From contig NZ_LMUR01000010.1 in assembly GCF_009765825.1 (NCBI RefSeq), positions 509,783 to 573,782 of the forward strand: 64,000 bases of DNA. The letters run 5' to 3'. A program made the position numbers and the translations under genes. Positions 28,434 to 35,590 of the stretch are shown here, piece by piece. The notes below the pieces were generated by a model, which worked only from the letters and a program-made list of their open reading frames with translations, was not told the DNA's origin and ran no database searches. The stretch comes from Granulicella sp. L60. GTDB lineage: Bacteria; Acidobacteriota; Terriglobia; Terriglobales; Acidobacteriaceae. Position 1 is the first letter of the stretch; every line of letters starts with the position of its first letter.

Positions 28434-29146
28434 CCGTGGCTCATATAAAAGAGGCTGAGGCGAGGTAGTTTACAAGCTTCAAGAATTCGCTTCTGAAGAA
28501 ACTGCTGCTGTACTTGCTTGATCTGGACGGCCTGCATCTTGCCACGGTAGGGAGCAAGTTCTCGGGCTGCCTGTTCGCGCAATGCGACCAACTCTTCTTC
28601 CTGTGTGGAGGTTAGCAGTGCTGCGAACATCTTTTCTTCTAATACAGTGAGCGTGCGATCGAGCTCTTCAAGAGAGCCTGCGGGTTCAACGTGCAGGCTG
28701 AGAGCGAGGGATCGCAGACGGGATGCAACTTCGGCAGCCGTCGCATCCGCTGGAGGGTTGAGCTGGGCTGCTTCCATGGCAGAGGCATTTTCCTCGAGGT
28801 ACTTTTCGATTCGTATGCTATCGAAGCCGCTGTCGGTTGCATCGTTTCCTGTAGCGGGCGCAGCTCCGATGGCCGCGTCCATGGCCTGCTCAACGGCCTC
28901 AAGGACACTCTGAGCACACCATGCAAGACCATTTACTTTGCGGGTCTTTCGGGATGCGCGCAAGGTCTTTGCGTCGTGCTTATCGAAGGCGTTGTCTATG
29001 CCGCGCAGGACGGCTTCAAGCGGCACTCCTGCCTCGCGCCAGGTCTCGATCAGCGCCCAGTCCAGCGTAGACAGCATCAGCAGGGAACCGCGTCTTTGCT
29101 GAAATCTTTCTTCGATCTCCGTGAAGTAATTAAAGTAGTTTTGCAT
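28430..29146 (-). CDS. Uncharacterised helical cytoplasmic protein
   Basis: A 238-residue protein with no signal peptide or membrane segment. It is largely helical, with a central low-complexity Ala-rich part and a coiled-coil-like region from about residue 160 (LEELDRTLTVLEEKMF onward). I do not recognise the family. Its stop overlaps the start of the rlmD-like gene by four bases and coaX lies 39 bases upstream, so it belongs to the nadC-birA-coaX operon. The N-terminal NYFTEIEERFQQRRG may help database identification. Confidence 0.7.
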   Translation of the reverse strand: MQNYFNYFTEIEERFQQRRGSLLMLSTLDWALIETWREAGVPLEAVLRGIDNAFDKHDAKTLRASRKTRKVNGLAWCAQSVLEAVEQAMDAAIGAAPATGNDATDSGFDSIRIEKYLEENASAMEAAQLNPPADATAAEVASRLRSLALSLHVEPAGSLEELDRTLTVLEEKMFAALLTSTQEEELVALREQAARELAPYRGKMQAVQIKQVQQQFLQKRILEACKLPRLSLFYMSHG

Positions 29147-29185
29147 GCTTTCTAAAAGAGCCTGGCTCGGAGTGCGCTAGGCAGG

Positions 29186-30001
29186 TCATGCCTCGCGCTT
29201 CTTGCTGCAGTCCAGATTGCGCTCATAGATGAGACGCAGTCCTGTCAGCGTCAGCATCTCGTCCACTGCCCGGATGTATTTGGAGCCGCCCGCAATGAGT
29301 GCGGCCAATCCGCCGGTAGCAACTGTCTTCGTCTCTGTACCCATCTCGGCGAGCATGCGCTCGAGGATGCCGTCGACGAGGCCGATATAGCCGTAGTAGA
29401 GACCGATCTGCATATTATCGATGGTTCCGGTCCCGATCACTTTTTCCGGTTTCTTTATCTCGATCCGTGGGAGTCGCGCGGCACGCAGGAACAGCGCTTC
29501 TGCCGATATGCCGAGGCCTGGGGCGATGGCGCCGCCGAGGAACTCTCCCTTCTTCGAGACCACGTCGAAGGTGGTTGCGGTGCCCATGTCAACGACGATG
29601 CACGGTCCCCCGAAACGCTCGAAGGCTGCTATGCAGTTGACGAGCCTGTCCGCGCCCAGGTCTGCGGGATTGTCGATGAGAATAGGCATACCAGTCTTTA
29701 TGCCGGGTTCGACGAACAGCGGTTTTACATTGAAGTGGAGTTCGCATACGTGGCGCAGCATGGAATCGAGCGAAGGCACGACCGATGAGATCGCGATCCC
29801 ATCGACGAGTCCGACCTGTAAACCTCTGAGAGCGAATAGATTGTGCAGCAGGACGCCGAACTCGTCGCTGGTCTGTTTGGTGGAGGGCGTGGTGATTCGC
29901 CAGTTTGCTGCCATCTCTGACGTCGCGGCACCCGTTTGGTTCGTCAGTTCGTAGAGTCCGAGGACTGTATTTGTGTTGCCTACGTCAATTGCCAGCAGCA
30001 T
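29186..30001 (-). CDS. coaX: Type III pantothenate kinase
   Basis: A 271-residue ASKHA-fold kinase that phosphorylates pantothenate in the first step of coenzyme A synthesis. The phosphate loop DVGNTNTVLG (6-15), the DLGADRLVN pantothenate-site segment and the DMGTATTFD adenosine motif are intact. This type needs a monovalent cation and is not inhibited by CoA. GGGAG precedes the ATG. It sits 24 bases after birA, a common CoA/biotin pairing. Confidence 0.96.
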   Translation of the reverse strand: MLLAIDVGNTNTVLGLYELTNQTGAATSEMAANWRITTPSTKQTSDEFGVLLHNLFALRGLQVGLVDGIAISSVVPSLDSMLRHVCELHFNVKPLFVEPGIKTGMPILIDNPADLGADRLVNCIAAFERFGGPCIVVDMGTATTFDVVSKKGEFLGGAIAPGLGISAEALFLRAARLPRIEIKKPEKVIGTGTIDNMQIGLYYGYIGLVDGILERMLAEMGTETKTVATGGLAALIAGGSKYIRAVDEMLTLTGLRLIYERNLDCSKKREA

Positions 30002-30025
30002 GGCCGTCTCCCACCGTCATTGTTG

Positions 30026-30844
30026 TCATTGTGCGCGTACTCCGCCGGAGAGGACGGTGTGTGTTGTGCCATCGTCGCCGGTGACGAGGAGAAAACCGCG
30101 CTCATCAAGGCCATTCGTCACGCCAGTATAGCCGCCGGATTCGTCGACGCTGACGCGTCTGCCGCACACCCAGCTGGATGCGGCAGAGAAGCGTTCGAGT
30201 AGGGAAGAGCTGCTACGGATTCCGGTTAGTTCTTCTTCGAGGAGGGCAATTTGCTGATTTAGCAACCGAAGAAAAGCGGTTAGGATGGGCTCGCGCGGCC
30301 ATATTTTGCCTGTCTCCTGGCGCAGGGAGGTGGCGAGAGAGGTGAGTTCGGGTGGAAAACTCTGGTGGTTCAGGTTTAGACCTACGCCGATGACGGCGTG
30401 GCGCAGCATGGCCGGAGTGGTCGATTGGGCGGGTGTGGTTGAGGTTTCGACGAGGATTCCGCCGACTTTTCTGTTGCCGATCAGAAGATCGTTGGGCCAG
30501 CGTATGTCTGGCCGGATGTTCGCCACCGTGGAGATGGCCTCCTGGGCGGCTAGGCCGGTGGCCAGGGAGAGCCAGAGGGCGTTGGCGATGGTCATCTGGG
30601 GGCGCAGCAGGACGCTGACGTAGAGACCGTCGCCGGGGGTGGAGAGCCAGGTGTGGCCGCCTCGGCCTCGTCCGGCGGTTTGCTCGTCGGCGATCCATAC
30701 GGAGCCGTGGGGTGCACCGGCTTGTGCGGCTTCTAGGGCGAGCGCGTTGGTGGAGTCTACGGAGGCGAGGTGGTGCAGGTTGCCGGCGAACGGAGTGTTC
30801 GCGAGCGCGCCGGCAACCTCGGCCAAGTTGAACGATTCAGGCAC
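30026..30844 (-). CDS. birA: Biotin-[acetyl-CoA-carboxylase] ligase
   Basis: A 272-residue biotin protein ligase that attaches biotin to the carboxylase carrier protein. GRGRGGHTWLS, the RWPNDLL segment and KVGGILVE are visible, with a small C-terminal SH3-like domain. There is no N-terminal helix-turn-helix, so it is a monofunctional class I ligase and not a repressor. The GTG start has GAGGA upstream. It follows nadC by nine bases. Confidence 0.95.
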   Translation of the reverse strand: MPESFNLAEVAGALANTPFAGNLHHLASVDSTNALALEAAQAGAPHGSVWIADEQTAGRGRGGHTWLSTPGDGLYVSVLLRPQMTIANALWLSLATGLAAQEAISTVANIRPDIRWPNDLLIGNRKVGGILVETSTTPAQSTTPAMLRHAVIGVGLNLNHQSFPPELTSLATSLRQETGKIWPREPILTAFLRLLNQQIALLEEELTGIRSSSSLLERFSAASSWVCGRRVSVDESGGYTGVTNGLDERGFLLVTGDDGTTHTVLSGGVRAQ

Positions 30845-30853
30845 GTTGCATCC

Positions 30854-31738
30854 TCAGTAGATGTCTGCGGTGATGCGCATGCTGAGGTCGGCGGCGGTGG
30901 CGGAGTGGGTGAGTGCGCCGACCGAGATGAAGTCCACGCCGGTCAGAGCGTACTTGCGGACGGTCTTCAAGTTCATGTTTCCAGAGGCTTCTATGGAGAT
31001 CTTGGGGGCTGCTGCGCGGATCTGTTTGACCGCTTTCTTCACCTGGGATGGGGTCATGTTGTCGAGGAGGATGGACTCTGCGCCGCCGGCGATGGCTTGT
31101 TCGAGCTCGTTCTGGGTGCGGACTTCAACCTGGACGATCTGGCCGGTTTTGCGGCCTTTGAGGGCGTGTTCGAGTGCGGCGGGCAGGCCTCCGCCGAGGG
31201 ATATGTGGTTATTTTTGATGAGGATACCGTCCTGCAGGTCGAGGCGGTGGTTGACGCCGCCGCCGCAGCTTACCGCGTATTTATCGAGGGCGCGGAGGCC
31301 GGGGATGGTCTTGCGGGTGTCTAACACCTTGGTTTTTGTGCCAGATACGGCTTTAACGAAGTCGTTGGTGAGGGTGGCGATGCCGCTCATGCGCTGCATG
31401 AGATTGAGGATGACGCGTTCGCAAGAGAGGATGGCGGCGGCGTTGTGGCGGATGACGGCGATGGTCTGGCCTTTTTTGACCTTGACGCCGTCGAAGATCT
31501 CGGGGTGGCTGATGACTTCGAAGCGACCGACGGGAGAGGTGGACATCTTGCCGAAGATGTCTAGAAACACGGGGATACAGCCGAGGCCGGAGATGATGCA
31601 GGGCTGCTTGGCGACGATGGTTCCGGAGGCGCGGAGGCCGGGATCGATGGTGAGGGCGGTGGTGACGTCGTGTGCGGCTTTGTCCTCGGCCAGGGCGGCT
31701 TCGAGGATGGTTCGGATGCGTTTGCTCTTCCAGTCCAT
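30854..31738 (-). CDS. nadC: Nicotinate-nucleotide pyrophosphorylase (carboxylating)
   Basis: A 294-residue quinolinate phosphoribosyltransferase that makes nicotinate mononucleotide in de novo NAD synthesis. The DTRKTIPGLRALDKYAV segment, GGGVNHRLDL, KNNH and the EASGNM loop follow the family order, with an alpha/beta barrel after an N-terminal sandwich. It is the first gene of the nadC-birA-coaX cofactor cluster. The 384-base gap upstream contains a long palindromic repeat, so the promoter is probably just upstream of 31738. Confidence 0.96.
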   Translation of the reverse strand: MDWKSKRIRTILEAALAEDKAAHDVTTALTIDPGLRASGTIVAKQPCIISGLGCIPVFLDIFGKMSTSPVGRFEVISHPEIFDGVKVKKGQTIAVIRHNAAAILSCERVILNLMQRMSGIATLTNDFVKAVSGTKTKVLDTRKTIPGLRALDKYAVSCGGGVNHRLDLQDGILIKNNHISLGGGLPAALEHALKGRKTGQIVQVEVRTQNELEQAIAGGAESILLDNMTPSQVKKAVKQIRAAAPKISIEASGNMNLKTVRKYALTGVDFISVGALTHSATAADLSMRITADIY

Positions 31739-31950
31739 CCTGTAATCCTAAACCTGTTATTTGGCAGAAAAAGTTACAGCGGTGGTGAGGGGGTAATTTT
31801 ATTGGTTTTGTTGGGTTTTTGGAGGGGATGGGTGATTTTTGGTGTGGTTTTTTGCTGGTGAGTTTGTGGTGGATGGTGGTGAGTTGGTGGGGTTTCGCTG
31901 CAGGTTGGGTGGAGGGGGTTTGATACGACAGGTTTTTGGGGTTTATTTTG

Positions 31951-32105
31951 GCCTGACGGCCGGTCCCCCTGCGCGGGCGGCGATCACTTCGTGATTTGTA
32001 TACCCCTTCGGGTGAGGCTCCCGTTGGTCGCTTTGATCTTTGTGCCGACCAACGGGAGGACCGGGCGACGCGGTATACACCCCACGAAGTGGGCGCTCGC
32101 CGCGT
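31951..32105. repeat. Long palindromic intergenic repeat, copy A
   Basis: A perfect 13-bp inverted pair (32018-32030 with 32046-32058, CTCCCGTTGGTCG and its complement) forms the central hairpin. It is flanked by two small palindromes, ATCACTTCGTGAT (31983-31995) and CCCACGAAGTGGG (32081-32093), and by TATAC half-sites. The same layout recurs at 52916-53031 and 58050-58253. The remainder of this 384-base gene-free gap (31739-31950) is strikingly G and T rich on the + strand and shows no gene. Confidence 0.85.
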
Positions 32106-32122
32106 AGGCGCTTTGTACTTCC

Positions 32123-33337
32123 TTATGCCATCGCGTAGCGGCGGCAGTGTTCGAGGTAGGCGGTCTCGTGGCTGGCTACGAGTTCGACCACGCTGCGCCA
32201 CATCCAGCCGGGTGCGTCGAGGCCCTTGGAGCGGTTTCGGTTTAGCTCGGCGACCCAACTCTTTCTGGTGGAGGCGTCCATCTGACGGGCGTGGGCTTTG
32301 CCTACGATGGCTGCGAGGTAGCTGGCGGCGGCGACGGCCTCTTCGCGGGTGAGGCGATCCATCTCCAGCTTGAGGTCCTGCGGCATGAGCTCGCGCAAGA
32401 CCACGGGACGGCCCAGGAACTTTGCAGCGAGCATGCGTTCGCCGAGGTAGGGCGAGAGGTTGCAGGCACCGGTGACGACACGCTGGGCGAAGTCCTTCGG
32501 CATGTCGGCGTGCTTTGCTGCGGGTGCGGCGGCCTGCACGGCCTGCTTGATGTCGACGAGGCAGTACTCCTTATCCTTCTTTGCGCCGACGCCGAGGAGG
32601 ACGGCGTAGCGGAGACGGCCGAGGGAGCTGCAGCCCTTCATCCAGTAGGCGGAGTCGAGCACGCGGATCTTTGCGCCGTCGTCGCGGTGTTTGAAGGAGG
32701 TGATGAGTTTGCGGGCGGCTTCGCTTTCGAAGAGTTTTTCGATCGCCTGTTTTTCTTCGTCGGAGAGAGCCCAGAAACGTTCTCCGAGTGGGATGGTCGG
32801 TTTGACGTTCTCGATTCGTTCGTGTGCGAGGTGACGCCACTCGCGGTTGACGGACTGATGGAGGATGGTCTGGATGGGGCGCAGGGCTGCGGCATCTTTC
32901 GCGACTTTGGTGATTTTTTTGGCGCGGTGGGGGCTGAGCGCGGACTGGTAGCCGAGGACCATCTGTTCGATCATGAGGGCGGTGGTGACGCCGGGGAGGT
33001 CGGAGCCGCGGGCGGCGGTGGCGAGGGAGAGGGCGAGGCGGATGAGGTCGTGGGCGGGGTTGCCGATGACGGTCTGGTCGAGGTCGCGGATCTCGATCTC
33101 GACGAGGCCGTCGGCGCTGGCGACGGGGCCGAGGTTGCCGACGTGGCAGTCGCCACAGATCCAGATGGGTGGGCCCTGGGGGAGTTTTTTGCCGGAGTGG
33201 GCGTTGAGCCACTCGTAGAACTGGAGGGTGTTGCCGCGGACGTAGGCGTGGGCGGAACGGGCCATCTTGAGGCGACGCCGGTCTTCCAGCGCGGCCTGAC
33301 GGTCCGCAGGCTTGATAGAGATTACTTTTTTAGGCAT
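32123..33337 (-). CDS. DUF2252 family protein, kinase-like fold
   Basis: A 404-residue protein of the DUF2252 family, related in sequence to the aminoglycoside phosphotransferase/protein-kinase-like clan. YVRGN near residue 32, ICGDCHVGNLG (about 59-69) and the metal-binding-like IRDLDQTVIGNPAHDLIRL segment match the family. Its substrate is unknown. It is 400 residues, the usual length. It stands before copy A of the palindromic repeat and apart from nadC, so it is likely its own transcript. Confidence 0.82.
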   Translation of the reverse strand: MPKKVISIKPADRQAALEDRRRLKMARSAHAYVRGNTLQFYEWLNAHSGKKLPQGPPIWICGDCHVGNLGPVASADGLVEIEIRDLDQTVIGNPAHDLIRLALSLATAARGSDLPGVTTALMIEQMVLGYQSALSPHRAKKITKVAKDAAALRPIQTILHQSVNREWRHLAHERIENVKPTIPLGERFWALSDEEKQAIEKLFESEAARKLITSFKHRDDGAKIRVLDSAYWMKGCSSLGRLRYAVLLGVGAKKDKEYCLVDIKQAVQAAAPAAKHADMPKDFAQRVVTGACNLSPYLGERMLAAKFLGRPVVLRELMPQDLKLEMDRLTREEAVAAASYLAAIVGKAHARQMDASTRKSWVAELNRNRSKGLDAPGWMWRSVVELVASHETAYLEHCRRYAMA

Positions 33338-33397
33338 CGAGTAGTTTGATGCAGAAAATTAATCTTGTGGCAATGTTTGTGTGAGATAGAGCACTGG

Positions 33398-34024
33398 TTA
33401 CGAGAGGCGCGGTTGGGTGGAGAGGCTGTGTGCGGTGCCGGGCTCTGTGGCTGAGGCGGCGTTGGTGGAGTGGAGCAGGGCGTAGCTGGCGAAGGAGTAC
33501 CAGCCGAACCAGAAGAAGATGGATATGCGCTGGGTAAGGCCGTGGAAGCCCATGGGATCGAGGCGCGTGATCATGAGCCAGATGTAGAGCAGGTTGTAGA
33601 CGGCGATGGCCATGGATATGGTTCGCACCGTGGTGGAGTGCGCGGTGGGTGTGAACTCCGCAGCGAAGAACGCGGGGACGAGCACGACGAAGAAGCCGAT
33701 GCCGTAGAGGCCGTGAAGCGGGCTGCCCATGACGAAGATGCCGTTGCTGACCATGCTCGCTCCGAAGATGAGGGCGGAGAACGAGGTGAAGAGGTACTGC
33801 CGAAGGCCGCGCTGCATGAGGGCGAGGCTGAAGAGGATGATGGAGGCGCCGCAGACGATGGCTGCGATTCGGGTGGCCTGGGCGGCGGGATGATGGAGGA
33901 GTTCGAGTTCGCTGAGCTGCTGGGAGAGGGAGGAGTAGCCGGAAATGGTGAAGCCCATCAACATGGGGACGAGCATGGCTCCGAGGGGGAGGATGAGCGA
34001 CTGTTTCAGTAAGAAACGGTTCAA
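33398..34024 (-). CDS. DUF998 family integral membrane protein
   Basis: A 208-residue protein with about six hydrophobic helices and an extended polar C-terminus. The pattern (helix pairs with GYSSLSQQLSELE between the first two) fits DUF998, whose function is unknown. The start is TTG with a good AGGAG ribosome site seven bases away. No partner gene is evident. Confidence 0.7.
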   Translation of the reverse strand: MNRFLLKQSLILPLGAMLVPMLMGFTISGYSSLSQQLSELELLHHPAAQATRIAAIVCGASIILFSLALMQRGLRQYLFTSFSALIFGASMVSNGIFVMGSPLHGLYGIGFFVVLVPAFFAAEFTPTAHSTTVRTISMAIAVYNLLYIWLMITRLDPMGFHGLTQRISIFFWFGWYSFASYALLHSTNAASATEPGTAHSLSTQPRLS

Positions 34025-34081
34025 TACGGTCTCCTAATTCTTTCCCTTACGGTGTTGAGCGAGGCGCTTCGAGCAAAATAT

Positions 34082-34127
34082 GGGGGTTCTTCCCCTTCGA
34101 CAGGCTCAGAGTCAGAATGACAACAGT
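34082..34127. repeat. Possible degenerate dispersed repeat fragment
   Basis: The intergenic sequence contains CTTCGACAGGCTCAG followed by AGAATGACAACAG. A similar ending, GGATGACAAACAAA, occurs at 187-200 in the repeat tract at the left end. I read it as a remnant of a dispersed intergenic element. Two examples are weak support. Confidence 0.35.
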
Positions 34128-34196
34128 TTTTTGCACTTGGTGTTGTACGGTGCGGGCTTAGGTTTGGTTCCGAGGGTGTGGCGTGTGTGGGCTTTG

Positions 34197-34709
34197 TTAT
34201 GTTGCGGGGGTGAGGCCGTGGCGGAGCATGACGGCGGCGATGGCTGCGGGGTCGGGCGGTCCGCCGGTGGCGGCGTTGACGATGGCGGCGAGTTCGCGGA
34301 AGTAGGTGGAGCCGAGGATGCCGGGGGTGATGACGGCGAGTGCGCGGGCGGTGGCGGATGAGGGGTTGTCGAAGCGGTGGACGTCTCCGCGAGGGATGTA
34401 GAGGACGTCTCCGGGGGTGACTTCGACGACGCGACCGCTGAGGGTCATGGTGAGGATGCCTTCGAGGCCGTAGATGGTCTCGTCGAAGGCATTGTGGCTG
34501 TGGGAGGCGGGGACTTCGGCACAGGGAGGGACGGTTAGTTCGAGGATGGTCACGGAGGCGTTGGCGGCGGGGCCGTCGATGAGGAAACGGATGGTGAGTT
34601 GTCCGATGTGGATGTCGGAGGGATGCTCGTCTTTTCCGGCGACTTGTTTTGTAACTTTTTTGGTGGCTATTTCTGTGACGTCTTCAGTGGCGGTTGGAGT
34701 GTCTGGCAT
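34197..34709 (-). CDS. Cupin-domain protein
   Basis: A 170-residue single-domain cupin. Metal-ligand motif 1 is HSHNAFDETIYGLEG (His, His, Glu) and motif 2 is GDVLYIPRGDVHRF (His). The frame is open 11 codons further upstream, but the ATG at 34709 has GGGAG in place. The N-terminal 30 residues are polar and probably disordered. Function could be enzymatic or sensory and is not deducible. It is divergent from trhO. Confidence 0.8.
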   Translation of the reverse strand: MPDTPTATEDVTEIATKKVTKQVAGKDEHPSDIHIGQLTIRFLIDGPAANASVTILELTVPPCAEVPASHSHNAFDETIYGLEGILTMTLSGRVVEVTPGDVLYIPRGDVHRFDNPSSATARALAVITPGILGSTYFRELAAIVNAATGGPPDPAAIAAVMLRHGLTPAT

Positions 34710-34822
34710 GAGTTGGCTCCCGTTGCTTTGCTTGCGGTGCATGAGGTTTTCGTGTGCTCAGGGGATGGTACAGCACGGGGCAGAGGTGGCACGTGTTTGC
34801 GCGACATTCTATGATCTAAAGA

Positions 34823-35536
34823 GTGAGTTATACGATTGCAGCCTTTTATCGGTTCGTCGCGTTGCCTGCACCTGATGCGCTGGCTGAGGAGATGCGCGCG
34901 TTGTTCGAGGGTAGCGATCTTCGCGGGACGATGCTGATTGCCGGCGAGGGCGTGAACGGTACGATGGCGGCGTCGGCTGAGACGATGGAACGGCTGTTGA
35001 CGGTTCTGGAAGAGAAGGTGGGGATCGACAGGGCGGAGGTAAAGTTCTCCTTCGCGGATGAGCCGCCGTTTGGACGGCTGAAGTTTCGGATGAAGGCGGA
35101 GATTATTGCGTTTCGCGAGGCGAAGGTTGATCCGACGCAGGCTGGGCAGTATGTGCTGCCGCAGGATTGGGATGCGCTGACGGCTGATCCTGAGGTGCTG
35201 GTGCTGGATACGCGGAATAGTTATGAGACGGAGATTGGAAGTTTTGCGGGGGCGACGGCTCCGGAGATTGGGAAGTTTTCGGAGTTTGTGACGTATGTGC
35301 GGGAGAATCTCGATCCGGCGAAGCATCGGAAGGTGGCGATGTTTTGCACGGGTGGGATACGGTGCGAGAAGGCTTCGGCGTTCATGCTGCAGGAGGGTTT
35401 TGCAGACGTGTACCACCTGAAGGGCGGGATTCTGAAGTATCTGGAAGAGGTGCCGGAGGAGGCGAGTACGTGGCGGGGGGAGTGCTACGTGTTTGATCGA
35501 AGGACCTCGGTGGGGCATGAGGACTTTGAAGACTGA
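34823..35536 (+). CDS. trhO: tRNA uridine(34) hydroxylase, rhodanese domain
   Basis: A 237-residue TrhO/YceA-type protein, which makes 5-hydroxyuridine at tRNA position 34. The N-terminal ferredoxin-like part includes GTMLIAGEGVNGTM, and the C-terminal rhodanese domain has the catalytic Cys in FCTGGIRCEKAS (about residue 175) and a following YHLKGGILKYLE. It is shorter than E. coli TrhO by a C-terminal extension, as in many bacteria. The GTG start has a weak ribosome site. A clear terminator follows. Confidence 0.9.
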   Translation: MSYTIAAFYRFVALPAPDALAEEMRALFEGSDLRGTMLIAGEGVNGTMAASAETMERLLTVLEEKVGIDRAEVKFSFADEPPFGRLKFRMKAEIIAFREAKVDPTQAGQYVLPQDWDALTADPEVLVLDTRNSYETEIGSFAGATAPEIGKFSEFVTYVRENLDPAKHRKVAMFCTGGIRCEKASAFMLQEGFADVYHLKGGILKYLEEVPEEASTWRGECYVFDRRTSVGHEDFED

Positions 35537-35545
35537 GATGGATGG

Positions 35546-35581
35546 ACTCGCCGCGATGGTTTAGCGCGGCGAGTTTTCTTT
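35546..35581 (+). terminator. Rho-independent terminator of trhO
   Basis: A 10-bp GC-rich stem (35546-35555 with 35565-35574), a nine-base loop and TTTTCTTT. It lies between convergent trhO and valS. Confidence 0.85.
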
Positions 35582-35590
35582 GCGAAGGAC

